Source: Hirundichthys speculiger
Lineage: Eukaryota > Chordata > Actinopteri > Beloniformes > Exocoetidae
Direction: 5' to 3'
DNA: 64,000 bases
Assembly: GCA_018398805.1 (NCBI GenBank)
Contig: JAGFBZ010002332.1
Location: 65,001-129,000 of the forward strand
The translations under genes were made by a program, and so were the position numbers. The notes beneath the pieces are model-generated. The model made no database searches. It was not told the DNA's origin and saw only the letters and a list, made by a program, of their open reading frames with translations. This document shows, piece after piece, positions 45,553 through 57,540 of this stretch; position 1 is the first letter of the stretch; each line of letters begins with the position of its first letter.

Positions 45553-45582
<30 letters not shown>
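45553..45582. repeat. Poly(A) tract of 30
   Basis: Thirty consecutive A, the longest homopolymer in the window. Confidence 0.95.
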
Positions 45583-45585
<3 letters not shown>

Positions 45586-48500
45586 TAAATCCCAACCTCT
45601 AGGGTTTAGAATATTCCCCCAGACACCGACATGTCTGTAATTGGACTGCGACAGGAGGAAATGTGATTGTCAAATTGACATTGTGCCTACGAGTTGAAAA
45701 GTCTAACGGGTTATAACATGCTTTGCTGTAATACCGGGTTGTCATTCTGTTTGATGTTGAACTAAGCAAATGTTTCCCAACAGTTTTAACAAAAAAAAAT
45801 CTATTTAAATGATTAATTATGCCTTCGTGTCACTTCATAGTGTAAACATTTTAGTGCTGTTCTGACTCAGATACCCTAATCTTTCCACCATTTCATCCAC
45901 AAAAGACATTGTTTCCTTTTCTGAAGGATTCCTGACGGCCTAATTGCTGCTGTTGAAGCTAATTATGCAAATGTCGGCAAGCTGTCAACTTCAGAACGCT
46001 TTTTTGGTGCCGCGCTTGTCAACTTGTGATGGTGCCATCAGTTAGCGGAGCAGACAACTCTGATTTACGCCGTCTCAGTCTGTCCACAGTGAATCTCAGC
46101 AGTCACGATTCACGGGGGCTCCATTTAGATTGCGCCGCGCGTTATTTTGACTTTGACGTACGCGGGGGTGTCGGCGCCGTTTTATTATTTTCTCTGTTAA
46201 AGCGTTTTATTAAGTTGTTATTACATGGCATTACCTGGTAAATTGACCGAATCACCCTCTGGGAGCTGGGGGAATCTAGTTTGGGGCCAATATTGATAGA
46301 GAATGAGATTCATTTCAGTTTGTATTTTCAGGCCAGCTTTTTTTAAGAGCCCAAAAAAGGGTTTTGCCCATCCAGCTCTGCAATTCAGGTTGTGTATCAA
46401 CATGCCATCACGGAATGCAATTCTGGTTCTCTGCCCTCCAGGTCTTTCCGCCGTGCCGGCCGCTGGAAGAGCAAATTGGGATTCTCGAGTGGCGTCCCTT
46501 TTTATTGTGTTAGCTTGACCTTACGCGGCCTCACGAAGCGCAGACGGCAGCTGTAAAATAAACATCGAAAACTACAAAACCTCCTCACATAAATACGAGT
46601 CTTTAATCTGTCTGAATCCCCCCCATCCCTCGCAGTGACAGACAGAGCAACACAATTTCCCTCCCCTGTCTCGCGGAGAAACTCAATCCTCTAAAGCTTC
46701 CTCAAATTTCATCCCTCTCAAGTTTTGCCTTGAGTCTCATTTTCACCATCGAGGGATTGAGAGCTGCCATCTGTCTGGGTCATCCACGCTCTATGGCAAA
46801 CTTTTGACTCAGGAGGCCTTTTGATCACACACACACAGGCTCTTTGCCTATTGATATTCAAATAACCCTCAGAAGGGACTTTCAAAGAACTCCTAAAAGA
46901 TGCATTAGATGAATAGAAAATAGGATTCTCTCCTCAATTTTTACAACTTGACGTCTCGTTCCAGAAGTTTTCAGATCAGAGCACCGCTGGGATGATGTTT
47001 TCATAATCATTTATGGTAGAACTGTGAGAGCTGCGACAGCCGTTTTTTTGGGTTTGCTTTCATTATGCCTTTTTAATTTTGATTGGGTCTTTAAATGTGA
47101 TTTCAGCAGAGTGGCAGAAACCAGCTGTCTAAATTGGAAAAAGGTTAATCCATCTGATAAGAGAAACTAAATTTCTGCAGCATGCAAGAACTATTTATTT
47201 CAGTCCAACCAGGAGAAATTACCAAACCCATCAGTTAGATCCATTAATTAGAAATCTTAAATTTTGAACACAGCATTTTAACCGACCCGGTAGCCTGTAA
47301 CTCATCAGCCATCCCATTTTTTCCTTTTCAATAAAAAAGTGCATCTGGTTCCTCTGGATTTGACTGAGAAGCAGTTTCTTCTGCGTCCAGAGGAAACTAC
47401 CACCTCCTGGAAATCAGAGCGCCAGAAACAAAGTAGGAGCAGGATGACTGTTCGTTGACCCAAGGTGTTATGAGCCGTAATGCTAATAACCGCTAATAAT
47501 TGACGAGTGGCTCTTGAACGCTCCTGGATGAGTGGCCGTGAATTTGAGGGGTACCAGACCCATTTCATGAGACAGAAATTTCGTGAAGTGAATGAAAATG
47601 ACTGACCATGTTAGCTTATAACAAGATATCGCACTGATTAACTGTACATTTGAACTGTTCATGCAACATATATAAATGTAATCTTGGTAAAACTCCTTTT
47701 TTTCTGCAGATGTTTTGCAGAAACTGGAGGAAAAAGGACAAGAAAAAGACAAGATATGGACATTCAAACACTGTCTAAAAGCCATAAACACCCCTAATAA
47801 TAAACTATATCGTAATTACAGGAGCTATCTAAGTGCTTTCTTGTTGATATGTGCATCTTCGTCCACCTCTGCTGATATAATGGCTGTAATTATTATTACG
47901 GACGTGACATTTCAACTGGAGATGAATATCTTGCTTTGCTGTTGCCACAAAATCTGTCCTTACTCTTTTTATTGAATTAGGATATTTATATGATGCTGCT
48001 CTTTCTTGTCAGAGTCATTATTGTAATAGATTTCGAAATGACAGCCAATTAGAGCCATAATTAAGGAAACTGTAGCATTTCTACTGCTTCTCGTTTGTCA
48101 TTTGATCACAAGTCTGCAACTTTCTTGGCTGAACTAATGACTACATTTAACACTTTCCCAGAGTTATGCGACTGTACAATGACTTTGGTAGCCTAGAAAC
48201 ATACATGTGACCTTTTATTTTTTTGTACTATAATCTTACTTTGTTGTTTTTAGCAATAGAAGGGAAAACAATGGAAATTCTGCAGGGGCACAAACTTATT
48301 TGACTTTAAACTGTACCAAACTGAGAACATCCCATAAATCAAGTCATCTTAGCCTATTCTTCAATTTGCATAGCTCCAAGGTCTAGGAAAACAGGGTTTC
48401 TTTATCCTCATGGGATGAACTATACAAAGTGCCCCGTTTACCCAGCTCATACATCTACATAAAAGTCAAGACTTTCATTTACCACCTATACACCTCTTTG

Positions 48501-50142
48501 TATTTTTTTCAGGTGTCTGCTTTTGCCTTTGCTTATTCTAAACTGTGACTCCAGTTGTTTAGAAATTAAGGGCCCGGGGTGATGTCAAGGTCTATTGAGA
48601 GTGTGTGTCGTAAGAGTTTAGCCATTTGTGCCAGCGCTGCAGAAACTCTGTGGCCTGACTCCTGGCGTTATTACCCAGAGATTTGTGTCGTGGGATGTGT
48701 ACATCAAAAGAGCAAACAATGGACTTTGTGAAAACTCGTTCACCCGCAGGGTCAGGTGCAGTAAGGTAGCTTAGCAGATGGGCTATGAAATAGGTTTTAG
48801 AGCCATAAAATGCTACAGCAGCTCACAAACTTTCTGTTTGGTGTGCTGCAACCTTCAAACAAAAAGGGGGTTGGGGGGGTTGGATCATTAAGCTAAATAA
48901 TAACTTATGATGTGCCGTTTAGTGTTGCAATTAAACATGAAATGTGCCCCATTTGAGAGAACAAATGTTTGGAAAGCGGTTTCCCTCTTCTGTTCGAGTT
49001 TACTGCAAGAAAATACTTCAGCTTGTTGATGAGATAAACAGAAAGATGTAATGAGTTAATTAGTTTAGGAGAGTTCAATTTTCTGGTAGAGTTATGCTAG
49101 CTGCTTCCCCTCAGTGCCCAAATTTCATAACAAATTAAGCTAGCTTAATTATAAAGTGTTTAGCCTGGAGACATGAAAGTCATTTCATTCATCTCCTCTA
49201 ACTTCAAAGTTGCTTTTTTGTGTAGAGTTATAATGTACAGTATTTCGAGACTGGGAAAGCCTGTTTTGTGTATAAAACAACTGAAGTGATAGCATGTTGA
49301 GCACTATCGGAGAGCAAGTGACAGATAAAGAGCCAGAAACACACCTTTTGATAGTTTAGTGACATATTTATGACAGACATCCATTTTCACACATCTACAC
49401 CACAGTAGGATTGTAAAGATGTTATCTGGAGGAGTTCTTTGTCAGAAAGCATTTATCTGAAGACTAAAGCCAGACCAGGTATTGTGCAGATTTTTCCTTT
49501 TTTTCTTTCTGCACCATTTCATTAAGCCCACATGACTAAAGCTTTCACTTATGGAGAGTTAGATTTTTGTTCCACTATTTTTTTTCTGACAACCCTTCAC
49601 ATAAGGGTCATAATTTACTTTCTAACTAATGAGGAACGAATCATGGAATAATTGCCAATCAACCATCACCCAATGATGAACCGCTGATCAAATTTCATTA
49701 AGGAGCTAATAATTACTAAAAAACTGGTTATACAGTCAATGAGTGTGAACAACTCAGGTAAAACTACATTATAAAAATATGGATGCTTTGCTTCCACTTG
49801 CATCTGTGCACTCATGCAATACATCCATAAACTCATTCATCCCTACAAGAACCTGCTGTGATAATTCTCTGTTGTGAAATGCGTCTGGTACTGCTCCCAT
49901 TCACAGACATTTCCGTCGGTATAGAACATACCAAAGCAGTCACAGCAGGGCTTGTTGAGCTTTATGTGAAGGCTGCAGAGTCACAAACAACACATTGGAT
50001 CAACAAGTTTTACTGTAAAATTAAAAGTTATCCACTGGTGTTCCTTCTTTGCTCAACACCATTATGCATGTTTTTTGTTGCTTTGCTTACATGGTTCTTT
50101 CTGACCATTTGAATGCTTATCCAATTGTGCTCAGTGTTAAAA
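45583..50142. other. No recognised gene; candidate regulatory DNA
   Basis: 4.5 kb without exons. The octamer ATGCAAAT lies at 45965-45972 in aattatgcaaatg. Blocks 45920-46260, 47780-47960 and 47995-48120 carry many TAAT/ATTA cores and look unique and balanced. A G-run motif GGGGGTTGGGGGGG is at about 48866. No gene is seen. Confidence 0.45.
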
Positions 50143-50376
50143 TGGAGTGGCTGTAGCTCAGTTGGTAGAGCAGGTCGTCCAGTCACTGTAAGGTTGGCAG
50201 TTTGATTCCAACTCCAACTATCCATGCCCAACCCAATTTGCCCCCGGTGGGCCTGGCAGGGCCCTGCATGCCAGCAGCTGGTATGTGAATGGGTGGATCA
50301 AAGGCCAGTGTAATGGTTTGGAACACCATGATGGTATCTTGAAAGCTCTATATAAGCGCATTCCATTTTACCATTT
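50143..50376 (+). repeat. tRNA-derived SINE (AFC-like)
   Basis: GGAGTGGCTGTAGCTCAGTT then GGTAGAGCAGGTCGTCC shows a tRNA A box (TAGCTCAGTTGG, 50154-50165). AGTTTGATTCC (50199-50209) is a B box with one departure from GGTTCGANTCC. The tail reads AAAGCTCTATATAAGCGCAT and TCCATTTTACCATTT, the usual 'gcgctatataa.cgcagtccatttaccattt' SINE tail. It is not a tRNA gene: the acceptor-stem pairing and anticodon arm are not maintained. It resembles the African cichlid (AFC) type, but relatives exist in other fish. Confidence 0.85.
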
Positions 50377-50406
50377 AAAAGTGAAACCAGTGGAACCAGA
50401 AAAATT

Positions 50407-50826
50407 ATTACCTCTGCCAAGAAGGTTATGTTTTTACCGGCGTTTATCTGTCTGTGTTCAAGATAACTCGAAAAGTTATGGAAGGATTTTGATGAAATTT
50501 TAGTAGTTGTGGGAAATGTGAAAAAGGAAGAATTTATTTAATTTTGGGTGTGATCCGGAAGAAATCCTGGATTCTGGATAACTTTCAATTTTCCGATAAC
50601 ATTGCGGTCAATGGGGCCAAAAATGTTGTTTCTCAATATCTCCATTAATTATTGCCCAAAACTCATGAAATTTGACCCAGGGATTGACAATGGGAACCTC
50701 GATCAAATTTCAAAGGCTGATTTGGATCTGATCCAGAAAGGCAGATTTTATCGCAATCTGTAAATCGCTATATGGGGGAATTGTTGCATTGGCGGAGGTT
50801 TGCGCTCTCTGAGTGCTTTTCAAGTT
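50407..50826 (+). repeat. Long direct repeat, copy 1
   Basis: About 420 bp that matches 63501-63905 in the same orientation through most of its length (for example AAGTTATGGAAGGATTTTGA, GAAGAAATCCTGGATTCTGG, CAATATCTCC, GGCGGAGGTTTGCGCTCTCT). It begins ATTACCTCTGCCAAGAAGGT and near the end has TTGGCGGAGGT (inverted to ACCTCCGCCAA), a short TIR. It is thus probably a DNA-transposon-like MITE. It directly follows the SINE. Three bases of heterogeneity per 20 or so in places suggest old age. Confidence 0.75.
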
Positions 50827-53696
50827 TTCATTAGAAATGAAAAGCATGAAGTTGGCATTAACAATAGCCTCAGCTAACCCAGTCATTAAAGAGCTGTAGT
50901 TCCTTTTCATTTGAACACCAGCATGTTCCACATTTCATGTGAACTGACTAAGGCAGGACAAATGCAGGAGAACTTTATAGAAGTTGCTAGAGAGTGGACT
51001 GCAATTTAATCTACATTAATTAATTATTTAGCAATTACTGGTGATGAACCCATTCCATGAGTGCATCTTGATTTAAAAAAAAAAAAAAATGCAGAACAGC
51101 TCAAAATCAATAACAATTCCTCCATTACTTATTACTGGAAGTGGACTGCTCATGAAAAGAAGAAAATCATTTTTTTCTGTGCACGAGAAGCATATACTTT
51201 TAGTTCCAGATATAAAACCTCTAACTTAAAGCAACCATAAGCCTGGAAATAGGGAATTTAGCAAACCAACCAATCAGACTTGCAAGGTTTTTTTGACATC
51301 ACAGATCACTGAGCTATTATAAAGAGTTCCCCATCTTTTATCTCCACCCACCTTCAAAACAAGTTACACTTACTGTATCTTAGAAGTGGTTGGCACATTA
51401 CACACAGACAGGAAAAGTATAGTAGTTGATGAGTAATGGAAAACGCAATACATTATCATTTAATGATCCGAGATATTCCTCTCATCATTAGGTCATGATT
51501 AATTAGCAGTTAGCTGTTCGCTCCTCATTTCCTCCAATGGAACCAAACCAGTTTTGGGATTGTGGGTTTCCATTTTTTTTTGTATCCGTTGCTACTAAGT
51601 AATTATTGCAGTAATTATTTCTTTTGTGCCTGTACCGTATCTTGTGTCATGCTCTCACTTCTAAACTCAGCTGTTTTACTTTACTGACTTGATTTCACTT
51701 AACTTCCCAATTATGCTGAAAGGCTTAATCATAACACTTCAAAAAAATTTTATATATACATTTATTATTATTATCTCTAGAGAGAAAAGAAAGCCATGAG
51801 TGCGCACATTTTCTTTTTCTTTCCTGCTTAATATTACAGACTCCTCCTTATGTTATTGTTGGAACGGATGATCGCAGGGAGCTGAGCACAGCGTTCTGGC
51901 CCAAAGACAGATGTCACATTGAATTGCGGTACTAATGATTCAGTGAAAAGGACAGGCACTGGCAATTAGAGGTGTGTGCAGATGATGATGTAAAGCACAG
52001 GCGCTGAGCTGCTGTTATATGGTCTGAAAGAGAAAAGGAAAAAACAAAAATACTGAACTGGGCCCTGGGATCGCATTGTGGCCAATAGAGACATGCTGGA
52101 ATAATGACTCTCCTGCTGCAGACAATAGATAAAAAGAAAAATAAATACATTTATGTGAAAATGGAGAGGGGAACAGTGATAATAGAATGACCAGAGACTA
52201 AGCCCCTGAAACTCTCAAAGATAAAAAAAAAAGAGAAGTTTTTTGTTTGCTTCCAACAAGCGAGAAATTTCAGTCCAGCCAACCTTTTGTATTGCTGATA
52301 TGTTCATGGGCGTAGCGCACAAAAGGAGCGAATGGCCAAAGGTGTGAAGCTACTTTTTTGTCTGTGATGCCATTGTTTGTTTCCTTAACTGAGTTATTCA
52401 AGGTTTTATCAGCAACAACAGCAGCTGAACAGGCCAATATATATAGTTAATGAATGAATGAATGGATGAATGAATGGATGAATGAATGAGAGAGTGAGAA
52501 AGACCAGAAATCATCCAAGGTGTGATTTTGTTGGTGGGAGGTGATTTCTTTTTACCTTTGAGCTGTCATTTTTAGGTGCAATATCCATTTAAGAAGATAA
52601 TAAAAGCCTGATGGATCATCTGACATGTTAATTGCATACAAGTCTAAGGAGAATTCTACTGTTACATACAGTTACAAGAAGAATGTCAGTAGTGAGTTAT
52701 CTGAACATTTATCAGCCTTCAACAGTGAAATACAACTGTAGCGACGGCTGTGGTCACAACAAACATGCCTGAACTAAAATGTCTCTTAAAAAAAAAAAAA
52801 AAAAGAAAAATCCACAAAATAAAAAGGTTAACCCTAAATGAACACTCGGGAAAACTTTAAGAAAAAAAAACAAAAAAACAAAACACGTCAACTTGCCTTT
52901 GGTGAATTTTTGCAGAACAGGAACTGCCTCAGGCACATATTTATACCAATTTGCAGATCGAATTTGATCAGCCCCAAGAGTGACCAAAAGCTCTGTATTA
53001 TTTAAAAAAGAAATAAAATAATAATAATAAAAAAAAAAGGTACAGCTCTCGATTTAATAAGAAACCATTGAAATCGCTAACAACTCATCCTGGATTTAAT
53101 GGCATATGCTAAATTAGTGCGTCCTGAAAATCTGAAAGTCAAGAGAGCTGAGCCGTTTTTCAGAACTATGGACTTGTTAGGTATGAATGACCAAGCACAC
53201 AAGTCTGACTTGGAAGGACATGAGGGTGCAGTTTGATCTTTCTCCTGATGAGGTGGCGGAGTGATCTCCTGCTGGGCTCACACATTTTCAAAACCATTGG
53301 AGTAAATTTTCAAATAGGCTCTATCTTGATAAAATCTTAAGATCTTAACTCTATTACACAACAGCAAAAACCACATGTTCAAAAGATGTAGCTTTCAGTT
53401 GTGAGCTTTGCCCTCCTCCATCGCCACTGCTCCCTGATGCAACATGCATTCTAGGATACTTTGTTACTTTAAGTCTACACAGGTCTCCATTGGATCCATA
53501 CTTGACAAATTTGGCAAAGAAGAAACAAGACCAAAAAACAACCCATTCAGCTTAGCCAAGGCATTGGTCTGGACCTGGGTAGATGTGGACTTTGAAATGG
53601 AGCAGACTTTGGTCTGCTCCGGTGGCCTGATCAGATCTTCAACTGTAACCAGTCATATCATAGCAGACTGGGCTTTCTCAGGAGGGCTGCAGCAGC
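50827..53696. other. No recognised gene
   Basis: Contains A-runs, the (AATG)n tract at 52448-52488, and the candidate regulatory stretch 51430-51545. No exon is seen. Confidence 0.5.
52448..52488. repeat. (AATG/GATG)n microsatellite
   Basis: About ten ATGA/ATGG units, imperfect. Confidence 0.85.
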
Positions 53697-53935
53697 CTGC
53701 CTACACAGGGAGGCCCCACAGGGCCACATGTAGACAAACAACCAACCACACTCATTCCTACAGGCAATTTACAATCACCAACCAACCTCACTTGCACATC
53801 TCTGGACTGTGGGAGGAAGCCGGAGTACTCAGAGAAAACCCACACAAGTGCAGGGAGAACATGCAAACTCCATACAGAAGGGCCCCTGACGAGGTTTAAA
53901 CCAGGAGCCCTCCTGCTGTGAGGCAACAGTGCTAG
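53697..53935 (-). repeat. Teleost dispersed repeat, reverse copy
   Basis: Read on the minus strand this has the same order as 54629-55180: GTGTGGGTTTTCTCTGAGTA, CTCCGGCTTCCTCCCACAGT, CCAGAGATGTGCAAGTGAGG, then GGCCCTGTGGGGCCTCC. It is truncated near 53697. The 151-aa plus frame (53444-53899) and its antisense are chance frames across the repeat. Confidence 0.7.
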
Positions 53936-54628
53936 CCCATTTTATATGCCATATAGTAAAATTAAAATCTAACTGAGTAAATTAAAAGACCCCAGTCCAT
54001 TTCCAGTAGAATACGACAGACTGAGCTCAAAACACTTAATGGTTTTACACTTGAACATTCCAGAGAGTTAAAAACAGCCCCAGGCCTATTATTAAAACTA
54101 ATAGTCCTTTCCATCTAACAAGCAACCAGACCAATATAGATTAAAACAGTTTTGAATGAGACTGGGGCAGTGTTTGGAGCAAAAAAAGGGCAAGCACTTG
54201 GGGCATCAGTCCAAGTCAAAATAAAATGCCTCTTTCAGCCACAGATAAGATCCAGTATGTCATTTCCCTTATTTTTCCCCTTTCTTCCTTTATATTGGAG
54301 AATTATCATCATCATGAATATTTAAACCACTGTTTTGTCCATTCAGGTTGATTTACAACATCTCATCTTAGCTGGTTGTGTTGTTCAGTATCCCTGTCGT
54401 TTGTCTTGTCACTTTGCGTACAAACTATTGTCAATATTGATTGTTATTACAGATCTGTACAAGTGGACTACTGATGTTGCACAAACAGCTAACATATCAA
54501 GTTATGCTGACCTTGGCTTGCTAGTAGGGAACTTATCATCACTATCACTCAAGAGGACTGACATTTGAGTATTGGCTGGGGCTTAAAAGGGTAATTCTTT
54601 TCTTTTTTTTTGACTTGGTCTAATGCAA
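53936..54628. other. No recognised gene
   Basis: No motif found. Confidence 0.4.
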
Positions 54629-55180
54629 GGGCAGTACAGTGGTTTGGTGGTTAACACTGTTGCTTCACAGCAAGACGGTTCCTGGTTCGAACCTCAGGAG
54701 GGGCGTTTGTGTAGAGCAGGGATACCCAATCCTGGTCCTCGAGAGCCCCTATCCAGCATGTTTTAGAGATTTCCCAGCTTCAACACACCTGATTCTAATT
54801 AATGGTCGTTATCAGGTTGTCATCAAAGTCTGCACAAGTCTGTTGATGACACAGCCACTTGTATCACAGTGTTCCAAAGCAGGGAAACATCTAAAACATG
54901 CTGGATAGGGGCTCTCGAGGACCAGGATTGGTTTTTCCATGTTCTCCCTGTGCTTTCGTGGGTTTTCTCCAGGTACTCTGGCTTCCTCCCACAGTCCAAA
55001 GACATCCATGTTAAGTTGATTGCTGGTTCTAAATTGCCCGTAGGAGTGATTGTGAGTGTGCATGGTTGTTCGCCTACATGTGGCCCTGCGATGGACTAGC
55101 GACCTGTCCAGGGTGTACCCCTGCCTTTCGCCCGAAGAGAGCTGGAATAGGCTCCAGCAGATCCCCGTGACCCTGCACCA
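54629..55180 (+). repeat. Teleost dispersed repeat interrupted by a MITE
   Basis: Left part 54629-54716 (TGGTTCGAACCTCAGGAGGG, GCGTTTGTGTAGAG) and right part 54932-55180 (TTCCATGTTCTCCCTGTGC, TGGGTTTTCTCCAGGTACTC, CTTCCTCCCACAGTCCAAAG, CTGTCCAGGGTGTACCCCTG) join smoothly as one family in which the usual wording is '...gtgtggagtttgcatgttctccctgtgc...'. It contains no protein gene; the 189-aa minus frame across it is an artefact. Confidence 0.75.
54717..54931. mobile_element. hAT MITE with long arms, right tip lost
   Basis: Left arm CAGGGATACCCAATCCTGGT, CCTCGAGAGCCCCTATCCAG, CATGTTTTAGA. The right arm is its inverse: TCTAAAACATGCTGGATAGG, GGCTCTCGAGGACCAGGATT. The family normally ends 'gggcacccctg' with an 8-bp target duplication, but here the right end stops at GGATTGG and joins the host repeat directly. 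The tip and the second duplication were deleted. Relatives lie at 11228 and 30795. Confidence 0.75.
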
Positions 55181-56849
55181 CCGAGGACAAACATTAAATT
55201 GCCATTTTGCTGCAAACACATATTTGGTTCTCACTCGAAACTCCTTCGATTCACAGTTTTGGTCCCATTGATTGTTAAAACTACTTACCATCTGATAATC
55301 GGCCTCAGGCTGTTTTAACTCAAATATTCCTTGTAGGCTTGTATGGAAGCCAAACCAACAGTCATGTTCCCTAACAGCCACACCTTGTGTACCCTCAGGT
55401 GGACTACCGCTGATGCCTGCAGTTCCTTAAAGAGCATCACAATACATTCCTTCGAGAATAGTTTCACCCTTGGGCAAAGGTGTGAATTGTAGGTGTGGAA
55501 TTGGTTTTTATCTTGCTCAGTGTGCTCTGTGTGAGGTTAGACTTCAGGTAAAACATGAAATCCAATAAAGGACAATGTTGCCATGCTGATCACAGCAACA
55601 GGACTCATGCTTTTCAATGCACATGTCAACAACTACTGGCTCTAAATTATAGTCTTGTCTCATAAACAGTCATTAAAAGTCATTAAGTTATATTATAACA
55701 GGTTCTGTCATCTATGCATGTTTGGGAAACATCAGTTTATGAAACTTGCTCGTCTGGTAGCCTCACGTAAAGAGCAAGACCTCTTACTGCAAGTAATACA
55801 CACAAACACTCCCACTCATTTCACCGTCATTGAAGGTGACAGCAGTTTGATCCATGTGCTTTGGAAAAGTCTCAAAACGGCTATTAAAGGTGTAGTTGAG
55901 TGAATATAAAATAAATGTATTAAAATGTCAGAATCTAGAGCAATATATCGAAGCTGCAAAATGAACTGGAAAAACAACAATTCTTAAATGTATTGGTTGC
56001 AAAAAAGGGCAAGAAGGCTTAACCCCAGTGTCTGAACAAAGTGGATTGCTAATTGCAATGTCTTACTCTTGAACTTGTATGCTATAATGGAGTTTTTAAA
56101 GTGAGGTAATGTTAGTTGGGGTTCAGTTGTAGTATTAGAAGGTCAAATGTGTAAATGTCCATTCTGGGGGCCGTAAAGTCTTGGCAAATTGTGGTTTCCT
56201 TTAGCATCAGGGATTCTGGTCACTTGAAGCCCATTCTGAAGGGGGAAGGAACATGTTTATTTCAGGACAGCATGTCTGTTGACGAACAGACAGTAACCCT
56301 TTGAGGATAGGCGAGCTCGCCTGCATCTCCGCATAAGTGAACTGCACACACATGAGCTGGCAAAACCGCAAGGGGGTCTCAGTCTCTGGACTTCATCCTT
56401 TTTTAAAAGAGTTTTCTTGTCAAACCTGATGCCTCCAGTGGCTTTCTGAGTGTTATGGCTTTAACAAAATCTACTCCTTGCTGCGAGGTGACGATGACAG
56501 CAGCACTATGTCTCACAAAAAAATAACTGTGGGAAGCGAAGTGTTTTTCCATTTAATAACATTAACTGCTGGTGGAAAACTGCAGAATCATACTATATTA
56601 TGTAACGCTGTCTTTAAATAGTTACTCAGATCTTGAGTGTTCTGAGATTACAACTTCTGGGTTTCACGAATGTTCCAAGGTTTTTTCTGTTAACTTATCT
56701 TTAGTGCAAAGGCAAGCTGCTATTCCTATACATCCATGATGATTATTGGAAGTTGAAAAGAATATGCCTAGATCTGTCCATCTTAGTAGAAGCAAAACTA
56801 CACTGATCTCATTTAATCTCTAGTGCCTCTGCAATAGCTTAGTGCACAG
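55181..56849. other. No recognised gene
   Basis: No motif found. The frame at 55655-55903 is unremarkable. Confidence 0.45.
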
Positions 56850-57134
56850 TAGAGATGCGCGGATGAACCGCGCACCCGCGGGCGGAGCGGATAATCCGCA
56901 TATCGGGCGGATGACTCATCAAAAAATAATACTTTAATTAAATTCGGGCGGGTTGCGGTTGAAGCACTCAAATAATAGTAATAAGAAAAAATATTTTACA
57001 TATTATTAAAAAGGATGGCGGGTCGGTTCGGTTTTGAAAATTGGTGAAAAAACGTTCCTGCAAATGGATAGCGGGCGGATAGAGATTTTAAGAAGCGGTT
57101 GCGGGTTAAAATATACGTCATCCGCGCATCTCTA
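56850..57134. mobile_element. 285-bp hAT MITE with perfect 8-bp target duplication
   Basis: GTGCACAG at 56842-56849 is repeated exactly at 57135-57142. The TIR TAGAGATGCGCGGATGA is identical at both ends (17 bp). The interior carries GGGCGGA and CGGGTTGCGG-type GC-rich motifs near each end within an otherwise AT-rich core. The perfect ends and duplication suggest a young copy. Confidence 0.92.
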
Positions 57135-57540
57135 GTGCACAGCACAACTCCAAAAATAATTTATTTTAGAACCACAAAGACTATGAATCACACTCTTCCA
57201 AAAACAAAAAAAAAAAAAAAATTGATCAAATTTCGGGAGGCTTTTGCTAACAATGATTAGAGATGAACATCATGGGTTAATACGAGACAATAATCAGGTA
57301 ATGAGCATAGCATTTACTATGCTCATTACCCAATTATGTGGTGTTTCAGTCACTCCTATCCATCCATAGTTTTTTTTCCTGTACACTCATGTTTGAAATA
57401 AAAAAAAAAATTGAAATTAAAAAACGATTAACTTTAATGCATCTCAGACAAAAGCATAATAGTGTGACTCAGCATCCACACCAGTTAAAACCACACAGTT
57501 TATTTACCACATGCAATTGAGACTAGCCAAACCTGCTGAT
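57135..57540. other. Spacer with a hairpin
   Basis: Contains the perfect hairpin at 57297-57330 and two A-runs. No gene is seen. Confidence 0.5.
57297..57330. repeat. Perfect 14-bp hairpin
   Basis: GGTAATGAGCATAG (57297-57310) and CTATGCTCATTACC (57317-57330) are exact reverse complements with loop CATTTA. Confidence 0.9.

Noticed and set aside
50143..50215. tRNA gene
   Set aside because: A and B boxes are present but no cloverleaf is kept and a SINE tail follows.
53444..53899. 151-aa plus-strand frame
   Set aside because: Its C-terminal part is the reverse copy of a dispersed repeat.
54812..55381. 189-aa minus-strand frame
   Set aside because: It runs antisense through a dispersed teleost repeat and a MITE arm; similar frames arise from every copy.
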